From positions 1 to 35,178 of the forward strand of contig CAYJBH010000031.1 of NCBI GenBank assembly GCA_964368625.1: a stretch of DNA of 35,178 nt, in the 5' to 3' direction. The notes beneath the pieces are model-generated. The model saw only the letters and a program-made list of their open reading frames with translations. It had not been told where the DNA came from and did not search any database. Origin of the DNA: CAYJBH01 sp964368625. Lineage in GTDB: Bacteria > Bacillota > Clostridia > Oscillospirales > Ruminococcaceae. Of the stretch, positions 22,547 to 30,623 are shown one piece after another. The stretch's first letter is position 1. Every line of letters starts with the position of its first letter. The position numbers were made by a program, and so were the translations under genes.

Positions 22547-23665
22547 TTGCAACACCTTAACCTTTTAATCAAGCCTGCAAGTGGAATGTGTAACATGCGA
22601 TGCAGCTATTGTTTTTATGCAGATGAAACCTCTAAGCGCGACATACCAAACTATGGCTTTATGTCTTATGAAACACTTGAGAATGTTTTAAAGAACACCC
22701 TTTGCGAGGTAACACACCACTGCACGATTGCTTTTCAAGGTGGCGAGCCTACGCTTGCCGGACTTGATTTTTTTAAAAAGGTTGTAGAGCTTGTTCCAAA
22801 ACTTAATGTTAACGGATGTGAGATTGCTTTTGCCATTCAAACCAACGGACTTTCTATAGATGACGAATGGTGTTTGTTTTTCAAGGAAAACAACTTCCTA
22901 GTTGGCCTCTCGCTAGATGGCCCCAAGGATCTACACGATAAATATCGGTTAGACTCGGCAGGGAAAGGAACCTACAGCCGAGTTCTTCGTGCAAGTCAGC
23001 TGTTAAACAGCCATGGTGTAGACACTAATGTATTAGCCGTTCTTACCCGTGACAGCTGCAAGAGCTTTACTAAAACCTATAACTTTTTCAACAGAAGCGG
23101 GCTTCAATATCAACAATACATTCCATGTCTTGATCCTCTTGAAGAGGTTCGGGGTAAACATGAATGGTCGCTTCGTCCTGATGATTTTGAGCGCTATTTA
23201 AGATCTGCTTTCGATTGTTGGTATCATGATGCAATAAACGGCAAGAAACGTTACCACAGGTTTTTTGATAATCTCCTTATAATGGCGAATGGACAGCCGC
23301 CCGAAGCCTGCGGAATGATGGGCATTTGTTCCATGCAATATGTTATAGAAGCTAACGGCGACGTTTTTCCATGTGATTTTTACATGCTTGATGCATACCG
23401 CTTAGGTAACCTTAACACCGATAACCTTACCGCCATCGACAACAAGCGTGCTGAGATAGGATTTGTTAAGGATAGCACTGTTGTTGCAGATAGCTGTCGA
23501 CAATGCCAGTGGTATGGCGTATGTAGAGGAGGGTGTCGACGCGATCGTGACTACTTTGAAGAGGGTATTAAGCTTAACTATTTTTGCAAGGCTTACAAAA
23601 ACTTCTTTCCATATGCATTGCCCAAAATTCAGCATTTGTATAATACTCTCACAAAAAAGTTTTGA
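22547..23665 (+). CDS. Radical SAM/SPASM protein of the anaerobic sulfatase-maturase type
   Basis: The 372-residue protein begins LIKPASGMCNMRCSYCFY, with the CxxxCxxC cluster at Cys15, Cys19 and Cys22, then FQGGEPTLAG and SLDGPKDLHD, all typical of anSME-type enzymes. The C-terminal SPASM region has the auxiliary cluster cysteines: CGMMGICSMQYVIEANGDVF, PCDFYMLDAYRLGNL, and SCRQCQWYGVCRGGC. By family knowledge it oxidises Cys or Ser of a sulfatase to formylglycine. No formylglycine-type sulfatase is in the window, so the client is elsewhere or of another kind. Start is TTG at 22547: AAGGGAG lies six bases upstream and no other start fits. Confidence 0.9.
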   Translation: MQHLNLLIKPASGMCNMRCSYCFYADETSKRDIPNYGFMSYETLENVLKNTLCEVTHHCTIAFQGGEPTLAGLDFFKKVVELVPKLNVNGCEIAFAIQTNGLSIDDEWCLFFKENNFLVGLSLDGPKDLHDKYRLDSAGKGTYSRVLRASQLLNSHGVDTNVLAVLTRDSCKSFTKTYNFFNRSGLQYQQYIPCLDPLEEVRGKHEWSLRPDDFERYLRSAFDCWYHDAINGKKRYHRFFDNLLIMANGQPPEACGMMGICSMQYVIEANGDVFPCDFYMLDAYRLGNLNTDNLTAIDNKRAEIGFVKDSTVVADSCRQCQWYGVCRGGCRRDRDYFEEGIKLNYFCKAYKNFFPYALPKIQHLYNTLTKKF

Positions 23666-23744
23666 GTATTTTATACAGTTTTTTTGTTAAAAGAGATGAA
23701 TTTTAACGAATTTATTCAAAACTATTTAAGTATTATTTGAAACA

Positions 23745-23753
23745 TGTTATAAT
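23745..23753 (+). promoter_or_regulatory. Extended -10 promoter before the cyclic-di-GMP genes
   Basis: TGTTATAAT is an extended -10 element (TGnTATAAT) without a good -35 box, 47 bases before the GTG start. It would serve the run of three cyclic-di-GMP genes. Confidence 0.5.
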
Positions 23754-23800
23754 TAACCTTGTTTAATACAGTTTTTTTATTCTAGCTGAAAGGATTTATT

Positions 23801-25942
23801 GTGTCGGTTAATTATTCTGAAATTGCATCCAAGGTAACCGATGTTCTTCAAGACATTGTTTATGTTACAGATGTTGATAGCTGTGAGATCTACTACATCA
23901 ACGAGGCAGCAGCAAAACTGTTTGGAGTTGATATTTCTGATATTCAAAGCTGGAAGGGTCTTAAGTGTTATGAGATAATACAAAAACGTACAGAGCAGTG
24001 CGAATTTTGTACTAACAAAATCATAAGAGAAGACAGCTATCATAGCTGGGAGCACTACTATGCTCCAAAAAATATGCACTTTATGATTCAGGATAGACTT
24101 ATTAAGATAGCTGATACTAATCTACGTCTTTGTGTAATGCATGACATAACTAAACAGCGTCACCTTGAAACCGAACTACGTGATAAGCTTTTACGTGAAA
24201 AGGTATTTAATTCCTGTATCGAGCATCTTCACACCAACGAATCACCTAAAGTTTTAATGTTTAACCTTCTTGGTATTGTTGGTGATTATTTTGGTGCCGA
24301 TAATGTACATATCTTAAAAATTGACTCTGAGAATAAAAAGTATGATATACTTTTTGAATGGTTTGCTTCTGAAAAATTCCAAAGGTTGGGCGTAGAGGAT
24401 TTATTCTTTTTTAACCTTGATGACCTTGAGCCGTGGTATCGCTCGTTTAATAAAAATGGGTATTACTATATCAATGTATCACAAACCGACTATAATGATG
24501 TACCGGCAGTACTAAAACGTTTTAATACTCAATCACTCCTTGCTGTTCCTTGGAAACATTCTTCCGATAAATTTGCAGGGTTTATTGGCTTAGAAAATCC
24601 AACCGAACATCTGGAAGATTACGACTTTCTTGGTTCTCTTACCAAGATTATTGCTGACTTTTTATTTAAAATGGAGCTCCATGATTCACTGCATTCTTTA
24701 AGCCTATCCGATTCTATGACAGGTCTCGGTAACCGCTATAGCTACAGGTTAAAGATAGATCAACTTGAAAATCAGATGCTTCAGTCTCTTGGTGTTGTTT
24801 ACCTTGATATAAATGGACTTAAGCAGCTAAACGACGAGTATGGTCAGCTTTATGGAGATCGTACTATAGAAAAGGTTGCAAGCATACTTTTCAAAATTTT
24901 TGGTATGAATGCTTATAGAATAAGCGGCGATGATTTCGTTGTTATTATTAGCGATGTAACCGAGAACGAGCTAAAAGAGGATATTTCTCAACTTCGCTCC
25001 GATATTAGTTCAACAGGCATCTCTGTTTGTGTTGGAAGTAGCTTCTCTAAAACGAACATCAATGTTCAAAATCAAATATCTATAGCTGATAGCTATATGT
25101 ATACCGAAAAGCAACAGATGTTTAGCTCTTCACAAACAACACAAAAGTATCGTGCTACCCTAGCCGGTAACCTTGAATCTGAAATTTCTGATAACAGATT
25201 TATGGTTTATCTGCAACCGCAGGTAGAACTTGATACCGGTAAGCTTATTGGTGCTGAGGCACTTATACGAAAGACCGATCATGATGGAAATATCATTTCT
25301 CCGCTTAACTTCATACCATTTTATGAGCAGCAGGAGATTATACATCATATCGATTTATATGTTCTTGAAACTATCTGTAAGCAGTTTGCTATTTGGGAAA
25401 GATTATCTCCCGGAAACAACATTAAAATGGCTACTAATTTTTCAAGAATAACTTTAAAAGAGCCAAATATTGTTAAAACTGTAAGAAGCATATGTGACAG
25501 ATATAACGTTAGCCCAAGTAGGGTTGTTGTAGAGATAACCGAGAGTTTGGAGGTTTTTGAGAGAGAACACCTTTGCAACCTTATACTCGAATTTACCTGT
25601 GAAGGCTTTTCGGTATCACTTGATGATTTTGGCTCGGGACATTCTAACCTTTCGGTTTTAACATCCTCGAACTTTAACGAAATTAAGATTGATAAAAGCA
25701 TCGTAGACAACATTGTTGAAAACAATAAATCTCTTGCCATTGCAAAACTTATTGTTAATATGTGTAATGATTTCAACATCGAAAAATCTGTAGCTGAAGG
25801 CATTGAGATTACCGAGCAGTATAATCTCTTAAAGTCTTTAAACTGCACCATAGGGCAGGGATATTTCTTTGATAAACCCTTGCCTATCTCTGAGTTCAAC
25901 AGTAAATATTTTGCCTGCTCATTGGCAGAAAAGAAATCATAA
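23801..25942 (+). CDS. PAS-GAF-GGDEF-EAL cyclic-di-GMP protein
   Basis: The 713-residue protein has no membrane segment. Domains: PAS (about 5-120) with a cysteine group (KCYEII, QCEFC); a GAF-like domain (about 135-290); GGDEF (about 300-440); EAL (about 460-705). The GGDEF motif is SGDDF at residues 375-379 and has no RxxD inhibitory site, so cyclase activity is uncertain. The EAL part keeps the residues expected for catalysis: AEALIR (Glu486), Asn in ATNFS, VEITES, LDDFGSGHS, KIDKS, VAEGIE and the Gln of GQGYFF. Phosphodiesterase activity is therefore likely. The start is GTG, with AAAGGA six bases upstream. It is first of three cyclic-di-GMP genes, 11 bases before the next. Confidence 0.92.
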   Translation: MSVNYSEIASKVTDVLQDIVYVTDVDSCEIYYINEAAAKLFGVDISDIQSWKGLKCYEIIQKRTEQCEFCTNKIIREDSYHSWEHYYAPKNMHFMIQDRLIKIADTNLRLCVMHDITKQRHLETELRDKLLREKVFNSCIEHLHTNESPKVLMFNLLGIVGDYFGADNVHILKIDSENKKYDILFEWFASEKFQRLGVEDLFFFNLDDLEPWYRSFNKNGYYYINVSQTDYNDVPAVLKRFNTQSLLAVPWKHSSDKFAGFIGLENPTEHLEDYDFLGSLTKIIADFLFKMELHDSLHSLSLSDSMTGLGNRYSYRLKIDQLENQMLQSLGVVYLDINGLKQLNDEYGQLYGDRTIEKVASILFKIFGMNAYRISGDDFVVIISDVTENELKEDISQLRSDISSTGISVCVGSSFSKTNINVQNQISIADSYMYTEKQQMFSSSQTTQKYRATLAGNLESEISDNRFMVYLQPQVELDTGKLIGAEALIRKTDHDGNIISPLNFIPFYEQQEIIHHIDLYVLETICKQFAIWERLSPGNNIKMATNFSRITLKEPNIVKTVRSICDRYNVSPSRVVVEITESLEVFEREHLCNLILEFTCEGFSVSLDDFGSGHSNLSVLTSSNFNEIKIDKSIVDNIVENNKSLAIAKLIVNMCNDFNIEKSVAEGIEITEQYNLLKSLNCTIGQGYFFDKPLPISEFNSKYFACSLAEKKS

Positions 25943-25953
25943 TTGAGGTTGTG

Positions 25954-27177
25954 ATGACAGAATTTACGATATGGGGTTTAATTAGTTTTATAAGCTGTTT
26001 CCTTTATCAGCTTGCTCTATTTAGATATGCAACTTCAATACTTGATTCCTGTAGTAAAAAAATTATCTATTATATTTTGTTTGCTTTAGTAAATTCCACT
26101 CTTGTATTTATATCATTTGTGCCATTTTGGTATTTATATATTGTTGCAACAATTATACTGTTTATCGAGTTTAAGCTGATATCTAAGTCGTCTTTGCGCC
26201 AAAATTTTGCAGGGGCAACAATGTTTACAATACATGTAAGCAGTATTCACTTTTCAGTAATTGCAATATACGCCGCTATTGCTGATATTCTACCAAAGGA
26301 ACTTCTTGAAAACTCTGTTGCAAGGCAGCAGATAATGACAATCACATTTATTATTCTTCTCATTGTTCTTCTGGGTGTATCGCGTATTATCAAAAACAGA
26401 GACATTAAACGCGTTACCTCTGCAAAACTTTATTCAGAGTTGCTTTCGTCGGTCTCTTTTATCTTTGTTGTATATTTCTCTATTGGTATCTACATATATT
26501 TTATATATGATGATTTTCCTGCGCGCCTTTCATTTGTTATAATAAATACAGTTATGATTCTATCCATAATGTATTTTATTCTGCTATTTATTATCAATTT
26601 CGTTAACATGCATGAGTATAAGCGATTTGCAGACGAACTTGGTGAAACATACAGCATAATTCAACACCAAAAAAGCTCACTTTCAGCAAAGGCTCAACGC
26701 GATGATTTAACGAATCTGTATAACAGAAAGTTTGTAAATCAGGTATTAGATGAAATTTTCTCAACTCCAACAACCGGATTTGGGCTTTTATACATCGATA
26801 TAAATCGGCTTAAATATGTTAACGATAATTTTGGTCACAATAGTGGAGATAAATTAATATTGTTTATTGCTGATGCACTAACAAAAGTGCTTCGTGACTG
26901 TGATGTTTCGGCAAGAATTGGCGGAGATGAATTTCTTGTAGTTATTGAAAATATAATAAATGAGGGTCAGCTAAATAAAATTTCATATAGAATTAATGAG
27001 CTAATCTCTATTCATGATGAGATTGAGGATTTCCCTGTATCGGTTAGCGTTGGAGGGGTTTTTGTTAATGATGACTTGCGAATTCATGGTATAGATAATG
27101 CTATCGCTATAGCAGATGAAAATATGCGAAAGAATAAAGCCTACTTCTACGAGAAGGAGGGTAGATACGTAAAATGA
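25954..27177 (+). CDS. Membrane diguanylate cyclase (GGDEF) with inhibitory site
   Basis: A 407-residue protein with about six or seven hydrophobic segments in the first 225 residues, a short linker, and a C-terminal GGDEF domain. The domain opens with DDLTNLYNRKF and has LLYIDINRLKYVNDNFGH and the canonical RIGGDEF (motif from residue 323). An RxxD inhibitory site (RDCD, 314-317) lies five residues before the motif, so feedback by cyclic-di-GMP is expected. The membrane part is a sensor of unknown ligand. Start: the ATG at 25954 has GAGG five bases upstream; the GTG at 25951 is too close. Its stop overlaps the next start by four bases. Confidence 0.92.
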   Translation: MTEFTIWGLISFISCFLYQLALFRYATSILDSCSKKIIYYILFALVNSTLVFISFVPFWYLYIVATIILFIEFKLISKSSLRQNFAGATMFTIHVSSIHFSVIAIYAAIADILPKELLENSVARQQIMTITFIILLIVLLGVSRIIKNRDIKRVTSAKLYSELLSSVSFIFVVYFSIGIYIYFIYDDFPARLSFVIINTVMILSIMYFILLFIINFVNMHEYKRFADELGETYSIIQHQKSSLSAKAQRDDLTNLYNRKFVNQVLDEIFSTPTTGFGLLYIDINRLKYVNDNFGHNSGDKLILFIADALTKVLRDCDVSARIGGDEFLVVIENIINEGQLNKISYRINELISIHDEIEDFPVSVSVGGVFVNDDLRIHGIDNAIAIADENMRKNKAYFYEKEGRYVK

Positions 27178-28397
27178 TCTTAATAACTATTTTTGCACTT
27201 TTAGTTTTCTTAGGATATAACATCGTTATTCACTGGTACATTTCTGTTGGTATGGGCACACCCGATAGAATGCCCTTGAAGATTGTTTTAAGTTTTACAG
27301 TTAATATAATAATATTTGCAGGATTCGTTTTCGTTCCTATTGGGGGCTATTATGAGTCGATTGCTATGGTATTATTTTTAATTTCAACATACCTAATAGT
27401 TAGAAAACTTTATAAATCACAACACCAAAACTCACTGTTCATTGCCCTATCATTTGCAATTAACCTTTTTGCTATTAGATTATTAATTCGGGATATATAT
27501 GTTATCTACACCACTATCACCCTTTCAGAAAGTTATTTTAACATATATCATACCATGCTGATTTCTTTAATATCCTTTGCAATCCCAATCCCTTATATTC
27601 TATTAACAAGTGCTTTTATTAAGAAAGAAACCATTGACCTTATTATGATTGATCGAAAAAATTTAATCTTTTCGAATTCAATTATGTTTACAACATATGT
27701 TTATCTGTTCTTATCATTCTTATTAGTTCTTCCAAATGAAGATTCAACCGGAACTCCGGTTATAGGAATTTTTGTATCCTTAGGCTCTATATTAATATAT
27801 TTAATTACACTAATGTATACAAAGATATTGGCAGACTTACAGCTAAATGTGGTTCAATTTGAAAAGTTAAGCGAGGTTGTTGCAGTTGAGGAACGAACTG
27901 TTAGAGAGTTAAAAGAAACCGCCACAACAGATGCTCTTACCAGTTTAAAACAACGTTCGGTAGCAGAGGAGGTTATTTCTCTTTACCTTGAAAGACAACA
28001 AGGCTTTTTTGTTGTTCTTTTTGATATAGACGGACTAAAAACAGCTAACGATGTTTATGGGCACGATGAGGGTGATTTTTACATAAAAAAGGTTGCCAAA
28101 ATACTTTCAGCCGGTTTTGCAGAGGAAACTGTTGCAAGAATTGGCGGAGATGAATTTTTAGTAGTCGGCAACGTTTTCGATGAGTTTGTATGTATGAAAA
28201 AGGTTGTTGCCTGTTATCGCAAAATTAAGCTTATACAAAGGGAATACAAAAAACCTTATTATACCTCTATAAGCTATGGTGTAGTTATGATTAGCTCAGG
28301 AATTAGCGGGTATTCTTCCTTCGATGATATTTACCGCCTTGCAGACAAGAGAATGTATTCTTTTAAAAAAGCAAATAAAAGAGAACGAAAAAATTAA
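27174..28397 (+). CDS. Membrane diguanylate cyclase (GGDEF) without inhibitory site
   Basis: A 407-residue protein with the same plan as its upstream neighbour: six or seven hydrophobic segments (to about residue 225) and a C-terminal GGDEF domain (TTDALTSLKQRS, VVLFDIDGLKTANDVYGH, RIGGDEF with the motif from residue 324). The RxxD inhibitory site is missing (FAEE stands there), and the usual NR of the opening motif is QR. It is probably an active cyclase without product inhibition. Shared plan and tandem position suggest an old duplication followed by strong divergence. The ATG overlaps the preceding stop (ATGA), so translation is coupled. Confidence 0.9.
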   Translation: MILITIFALLVFLGYNIVIHWYISVGMGTPDRMPLKIVLSFTVNIIIFAGFVFVPIGGYYESIAMVLFLISTYLIVRKLYKSQHQNSLFIALSFAINLFAIRLLIRDIYVIYTTITLSESYFNIYHTMLISLISFAIPIPYILLTSAFIKKETIDLIMIDRKNLIFSNSIMFTTYVYLFLSFLLVLPNEDSTGTPVIGIFVSLGSILIYLITLMYTKILADLQLNVVQFEKLSEVVAVEERTVRELKETATTDALTSLKQRSVAEEVISLYLERQQGFFVVLFDIDGLKTANDVYGHDEGDFYIKKVAKILSAGFAEETVARIGGDEFLVVGNVFDEFVCMKKVVACYRKIKLIQREYKKPYYTSISYGVVMISSGISGYSSFDDIYRLADKRMYSFKKANKRERKN

Positions 28398-28425
28398 ATA
28401 TTTGCTTGAACATAAAAATATATTA

Positions 28426-28454
28426 TTGAAAAATATAGCCTTTTATGATAAACT
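28426..28454 (+). promoter_or_regulatory. Predicted promoter of the metallo-beta-lactamase-fold gene
   Basis: TTGAAA (28426-28431), 17 bases, TAAACT (28449-28454), upstream of a GGAG ribosome binding site. Confidence 0.5.
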
Positions 28455-28484
28455 AAAATAAAGAGATATTAATTTGGAGTAGCT

Positions 28485-29120
28485 ATGCAACCATCAGTTC
28501 TTTATATCGGACACGGTAGCCTTCGCTTTAAGGCAAATAACGGTACCGTTGTTTATGTTGACCCTTTTTTCCCGGGGGATTACAGTGAACCGGCAGATAT
28601 TATTCTTATAACCCATAATCGAAAAGAAGGCCTCGACCTTTCGCTTGTTAACCGCAAGGATGATTGTTTAGTTATTCTGCCTGAAGAAGCATCTAATGAT
28701 GGCGAGTTTAATATGTTTGGATATAAAGGTGTAAGCCTTAGTTCCTACGAGACTCTCAACCATCACCAGGTTAGAACGCTTGGTGCCGGATATCTTCTTT
28801 ATCTTGGTGATATTAAGGTTTACTGTGCCGGCGATACCTCTAAGACCTACCATATGGAAAAATTCTTGGCAGAGCTTAATATAGACTATGCTTTTCTTCC
28901 TATAGATGGAGAAACAACTATGACTCCGGCTGAGGCTGCTGAGTGTGCCGAACTTATTTCTACCCGTTTAGCAATACCGATACATAACGATTATTCGGTG
29001 CTTAAAACGTTAGAGTATTCTGATAAAGGTATCGACGAGTTTGATTTTGAAGGGAAAATTGTTTTAAAGTACGGCGAAACATTAGAACTTGAAAAATTTG
29101 ATCCTTATTCTTATTTCTAA
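28485..29120 (+). CDS. Metallo-beta-lactamase-fold protein with degenerate metal motif
   Basis: The 211-residue protein fits the UPF0173-like branch of the metallo-beta-lactamase superfamily: start VLYIGHGSLRFK, then VVYVDPFFPGDY, ADIILITHN, the conserved CAGDTSKT and the late IPIHNDYS. In this superfamily the segment after the third strand normally reads THxHxDH and holds the zinc or iron ligands. Here it is THNRKEGLD: only the first His is kept and the second His, the Asp and the third His are Arg, Glu and Gly. The remaining Asp (AGDT) and His (PIHND) ligands are present. It may bind a single metal, have another activity, or be a non-catalytic binder. Single-gene unit with its own promoter and terminator. 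Confidence 0.85.
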   Translation: MQPSVLYIGHGSLRFKANNGTVVYVDPFFPGDYSEPADIILITHNRKEGLDLSLVNRKDDCLVILPEEASNDGEFNMFGYKGVSLSSYETLNHHQVRTLGAGYLLYLGDIKVYCAGDTSKTYHMEKFLAELNIDYAFLPIDGETTMTPAEAAECAELISTRLAIPIHNDYSVLKTLEYSDKGIDEFDFEGKIVLKYGETLELEKFDPYSYF

Positions 29121-29133
29121 AATTAATGCATAT

Positions 29134-29173
29134 AATAAAGGTGTTGCCTATAGTCATCACCTTTATTTTTTTT
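29134..29173 (+). terminator. Terminator after the metallo-beta-lactamase-fold gene
   Basis: Perfect 10-base arms (AATAAAGGTG at 29134-29143, CACCTTTATT at 29158-29167) followed by a run of eight T residues that begins in the arm. Confidence 0.85.
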
Positions 29174-29179
29174 ATACTA

Positions 29180-29208
29180 TTGACATGAATGTAAATTAAT
29201 GTTATCAT
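29180..29208 (+). promoter_or_regulatory. Strong promoter of the XRE-ImmA pair
   Basis: TTGACA (29180-29185), a 17-base spacer, TATCAT (29203-29208). The -35 box is perfect and the spacing optimal. Confidence 0.75.
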
Positions 29209-29209
29209 A

Positions 29210-29224
29210 AGTTCACAAAGTTCA
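29210..29224. promoter_or_regulatory. Direct repeats at the XRE promoter, candidate operator
   Basis: AGTTCA occurs at 29210-29215 and again at 29219-29224, directly after the -10 box and over the expected start point. The 9-base period and position suit autorepression by the XRE protein encoded next, but no binding rule is known for it. Confidence 0.4.
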
Positions 29225-29239
29225 TATATTGAGGTGGTT

Positions 29240-29656
29240 ATGAAAACATTTTCTGAAAAATTAAGAGAGGCACGCAAGGCATTAAAGCTTAGTCAAGAAC
29301 AACTTTCCAAGATGATTGGCGTTTCAACGCGTAGCATAATTAAATATGAGGTTGATGGTGTACATCCTCGCAAGGCAGTTCTTCATAAGCTAGCAGAGGT
29401 TTTGAATCTATCGCCAGATTATTTAACGATTAACGAGATTACCGATCCATGTTATGGTTTGGCAACGCCGAATAATGAAGTTTATGAATCTGTTAATAAG
29501 GTAGCTGGAAATGAACTTGATTTTTTATTAAAGCGCAGTACTGCATTATTCGCCGGTGGCGAGCTTAACCAGGAAGCAAAGGACGAATTTTTTGAAGCCA
29601 TAACAATGTCCTACATAAGTTGCAAAGAAGCAGCAAGGCGTAAAAACACCAAGTAG
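29240..29656 (+). CDS. XRE-family transcriptional regulator
   Basis: The roughly 138-residue protein has an N-terminal Cro/CI-type helix-turn-helix (residues about 4-60: FSEKLREARKALKLSQEQL, MIGVSTRSIIKYEVDG, LAEVLNLSPDYLT) and a helical C-terminal tail rich in E and K. The ATG at 29240 is chosen because GAGG lies five bases upstream; the GTG at 29234 overlaps that site. It is 12 bases upstream of the ImmA/IrrE protease gene. In known XRE-ImmA pairs (for example ImmR-ImmA of ICEBs1) the protease cuts the repressor; the same relation is likely here but unproven. No integrase or conjugation gene is nearby. Confidence 0.88.
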   Translation: MKTFSEKLREARKALKLSQEQLSKMIGVSTRSIIKYEVDGVHPRKAVLHKLAEVLNLSPDYLTINEITDPCYGLATPNNEVYESVNKVAGNELDFLLKRSTALFAGGELNQEAKDEFFEAITMSYISCKEAARRKNTK

Positions 29657-29668
29657 AGGGGATAATCA

Positions 29669-30220
29669 TTGAAAAGGATAAGATTTATATCTCAAACTGT
29701 TGAAAGATTAATTAACAAGAGTGGTACAAGAGACGCTACAGCTATCTGTAACGACCTTGATATTATTTTATGTTATAATCCAATGGGGTCGGCAGAAAGT
29801 GGCTGTAAGGGCTTTTTTGCCGTGTTCTATGGAGAGAGCTGTATTACCGTTAACAATCGACTTTCTGATAAGGTTGCAAGGCTTATACTTGCACATGAAC
29901 TAGGACATGCTGTTTTACACCGAGATGAGGCAGTTAAATCAACACTTACAGATTTTGCATCCTTTGACCCCACTAATGTGTTAGAGCGTGAAGCAAACCT
30001 TTTTGCTGCTGAACTTTTAATAAACGATGAAGAAATAATGCACCTTATTGAAATGGGTTACGACCAGCCTGAGATAGCCGCTACATTAGAGGTTACACCA
30101 GAGCTTGTTGCATATAAATTTGAGTTATTATATGATAAACGTATGATAGACATAATGCCTCCTATTCCGGCTAAGAGCACCTTCTTCACACGTAATCTCG
30201 GGGGTTGTATAGATATTTAA
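29669..30220 (+). CDS. ImmA/IrrE-family metallopeptidase
   Basis: The 183-residue protein has the zinc-protease motif HELGH at residues 76-80 (LILAHELGHAVLHRDE) and the downstream glutamate in LEREANLFAAELLI, the ImmA/IrrE (COG2856) signature. It is expected to cleave the XRE repressor encoded just upstream and thereby switch on the repressor's targets. Start is TTG, with GAGGGG seven bases upstream. The C-terminal part (NDEEIMHLIEMGYDQPEIAA, then TLEVTPELVAYKFELL) resembles the helical segment common after the motif in this family. It ends 50 bases before a bidirectional terminator. Confidence 0.9.
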   Translation: MKRIRFISQTVERLINKSGTRDATAICNDLDIILCYNPMGSAESGCKGFFAVFYGESCITVNNRLSDKVARLILAHELGHAVLHRDEAVKSTLTDFASFDPTNVLEREANLFAAELLINDEEIMHLIEMGYDQPEIAATLEVTPELVAYKFELLYDKRMIDIMPPIPAKSTFFTRNLGGCIDI

Positions 30221-30270
30221 CAGTTCAATAATAAATGATTATTGTATAACTATTTCTTTTTATATACAAA

Positions 30271-30310
30271 AAAACAAGAAGACGATCATAAACGATTATC
30301 TTCTTGTTTT
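30271..30310. terminator. Bidirectional terminator between immA-like gene and the small conserved gene
   Basis: The 17-base arms 30271-30287 and 30294-30310 pair with one mismatch and one G-U pair around a 6-base loop, with a T-run on one side and an A-run on the other. It serves two convergent transcripts. Confidence 0.8.
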
Positions 30311-30320
30311 AAGTTTATAA

Positions 30321-30611
30321 CTATGATGGCTGATTTAAAGCACTATCCAACCAAACCTTGCCGATATCGAGTGCATTATATAAACCCTCTCTTACCGATT
30401 GGCGCATTATCCTCTCAGATTCTGGGCGAGTATCATCGGAATCTAATAATAAAATCTGAACCTTATCGGCAACTTCACTTCCCGAATCTTTTTTAACCGA
30501 TAATATCTTTAGCTTTAGTAAATATTTTGCATCAAAGTTACCGTAAAACAGCTCATCTTTAAGTCTCACTAATGGGCGGCCTTTATAGGTAAGTGGTGCT
30601 GTAAATGCCAT
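30321..30611 (-). CDS. Small hypothetical protein downstream of ireB (96 aa)
   Basis: I recognise no named family. The protein starts MAFTAPLTYKGRPLVRLKDE and looks mixed alpha-beta, with alternating hydrophobic strands (KYLLKLKILSVKK, DKVQILLLDSD) and a C-terminal helix (YNALDIGKVWLDSAL). No membrane segment, signal peptide or cysteine is present. It lies 12 bases after ireB on the same strand with GGGAGAG before the ATG, so the two form an operon. In many Firmicutes ireB is followed by a Holliday junction resolvase (RuvX) gene and a DUF1292 gene; neither is here. The high-quality ribosome binding site and coupling make it a real gene. Confidence 0.75.
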   Translation of the reverse strand: MAFTAPLTYKGRPLVRLKDELFYGNFDAKYLLKLKILSVKKDSGSEVADKVQILLLDSDDTRPESERIMRQSVREGLYNALDIGKVWLDSALNQPS

Positions 30612-30623
30612 AGTGTCTCTCCC

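Noticed and set aside
25345..25899. 184-codon minus-strand frame inside the GGDEF-EAL gene
   Set aside because: It is antisense to an EAL domain with intact catalytic residues, and its product has no recognisable features.
30242..30496. 84-codon + strand frame after the ImmA-like gene
   Set aside because: It runs through the bidirectional terminator and is antisense to the small gene downstream of ireB.
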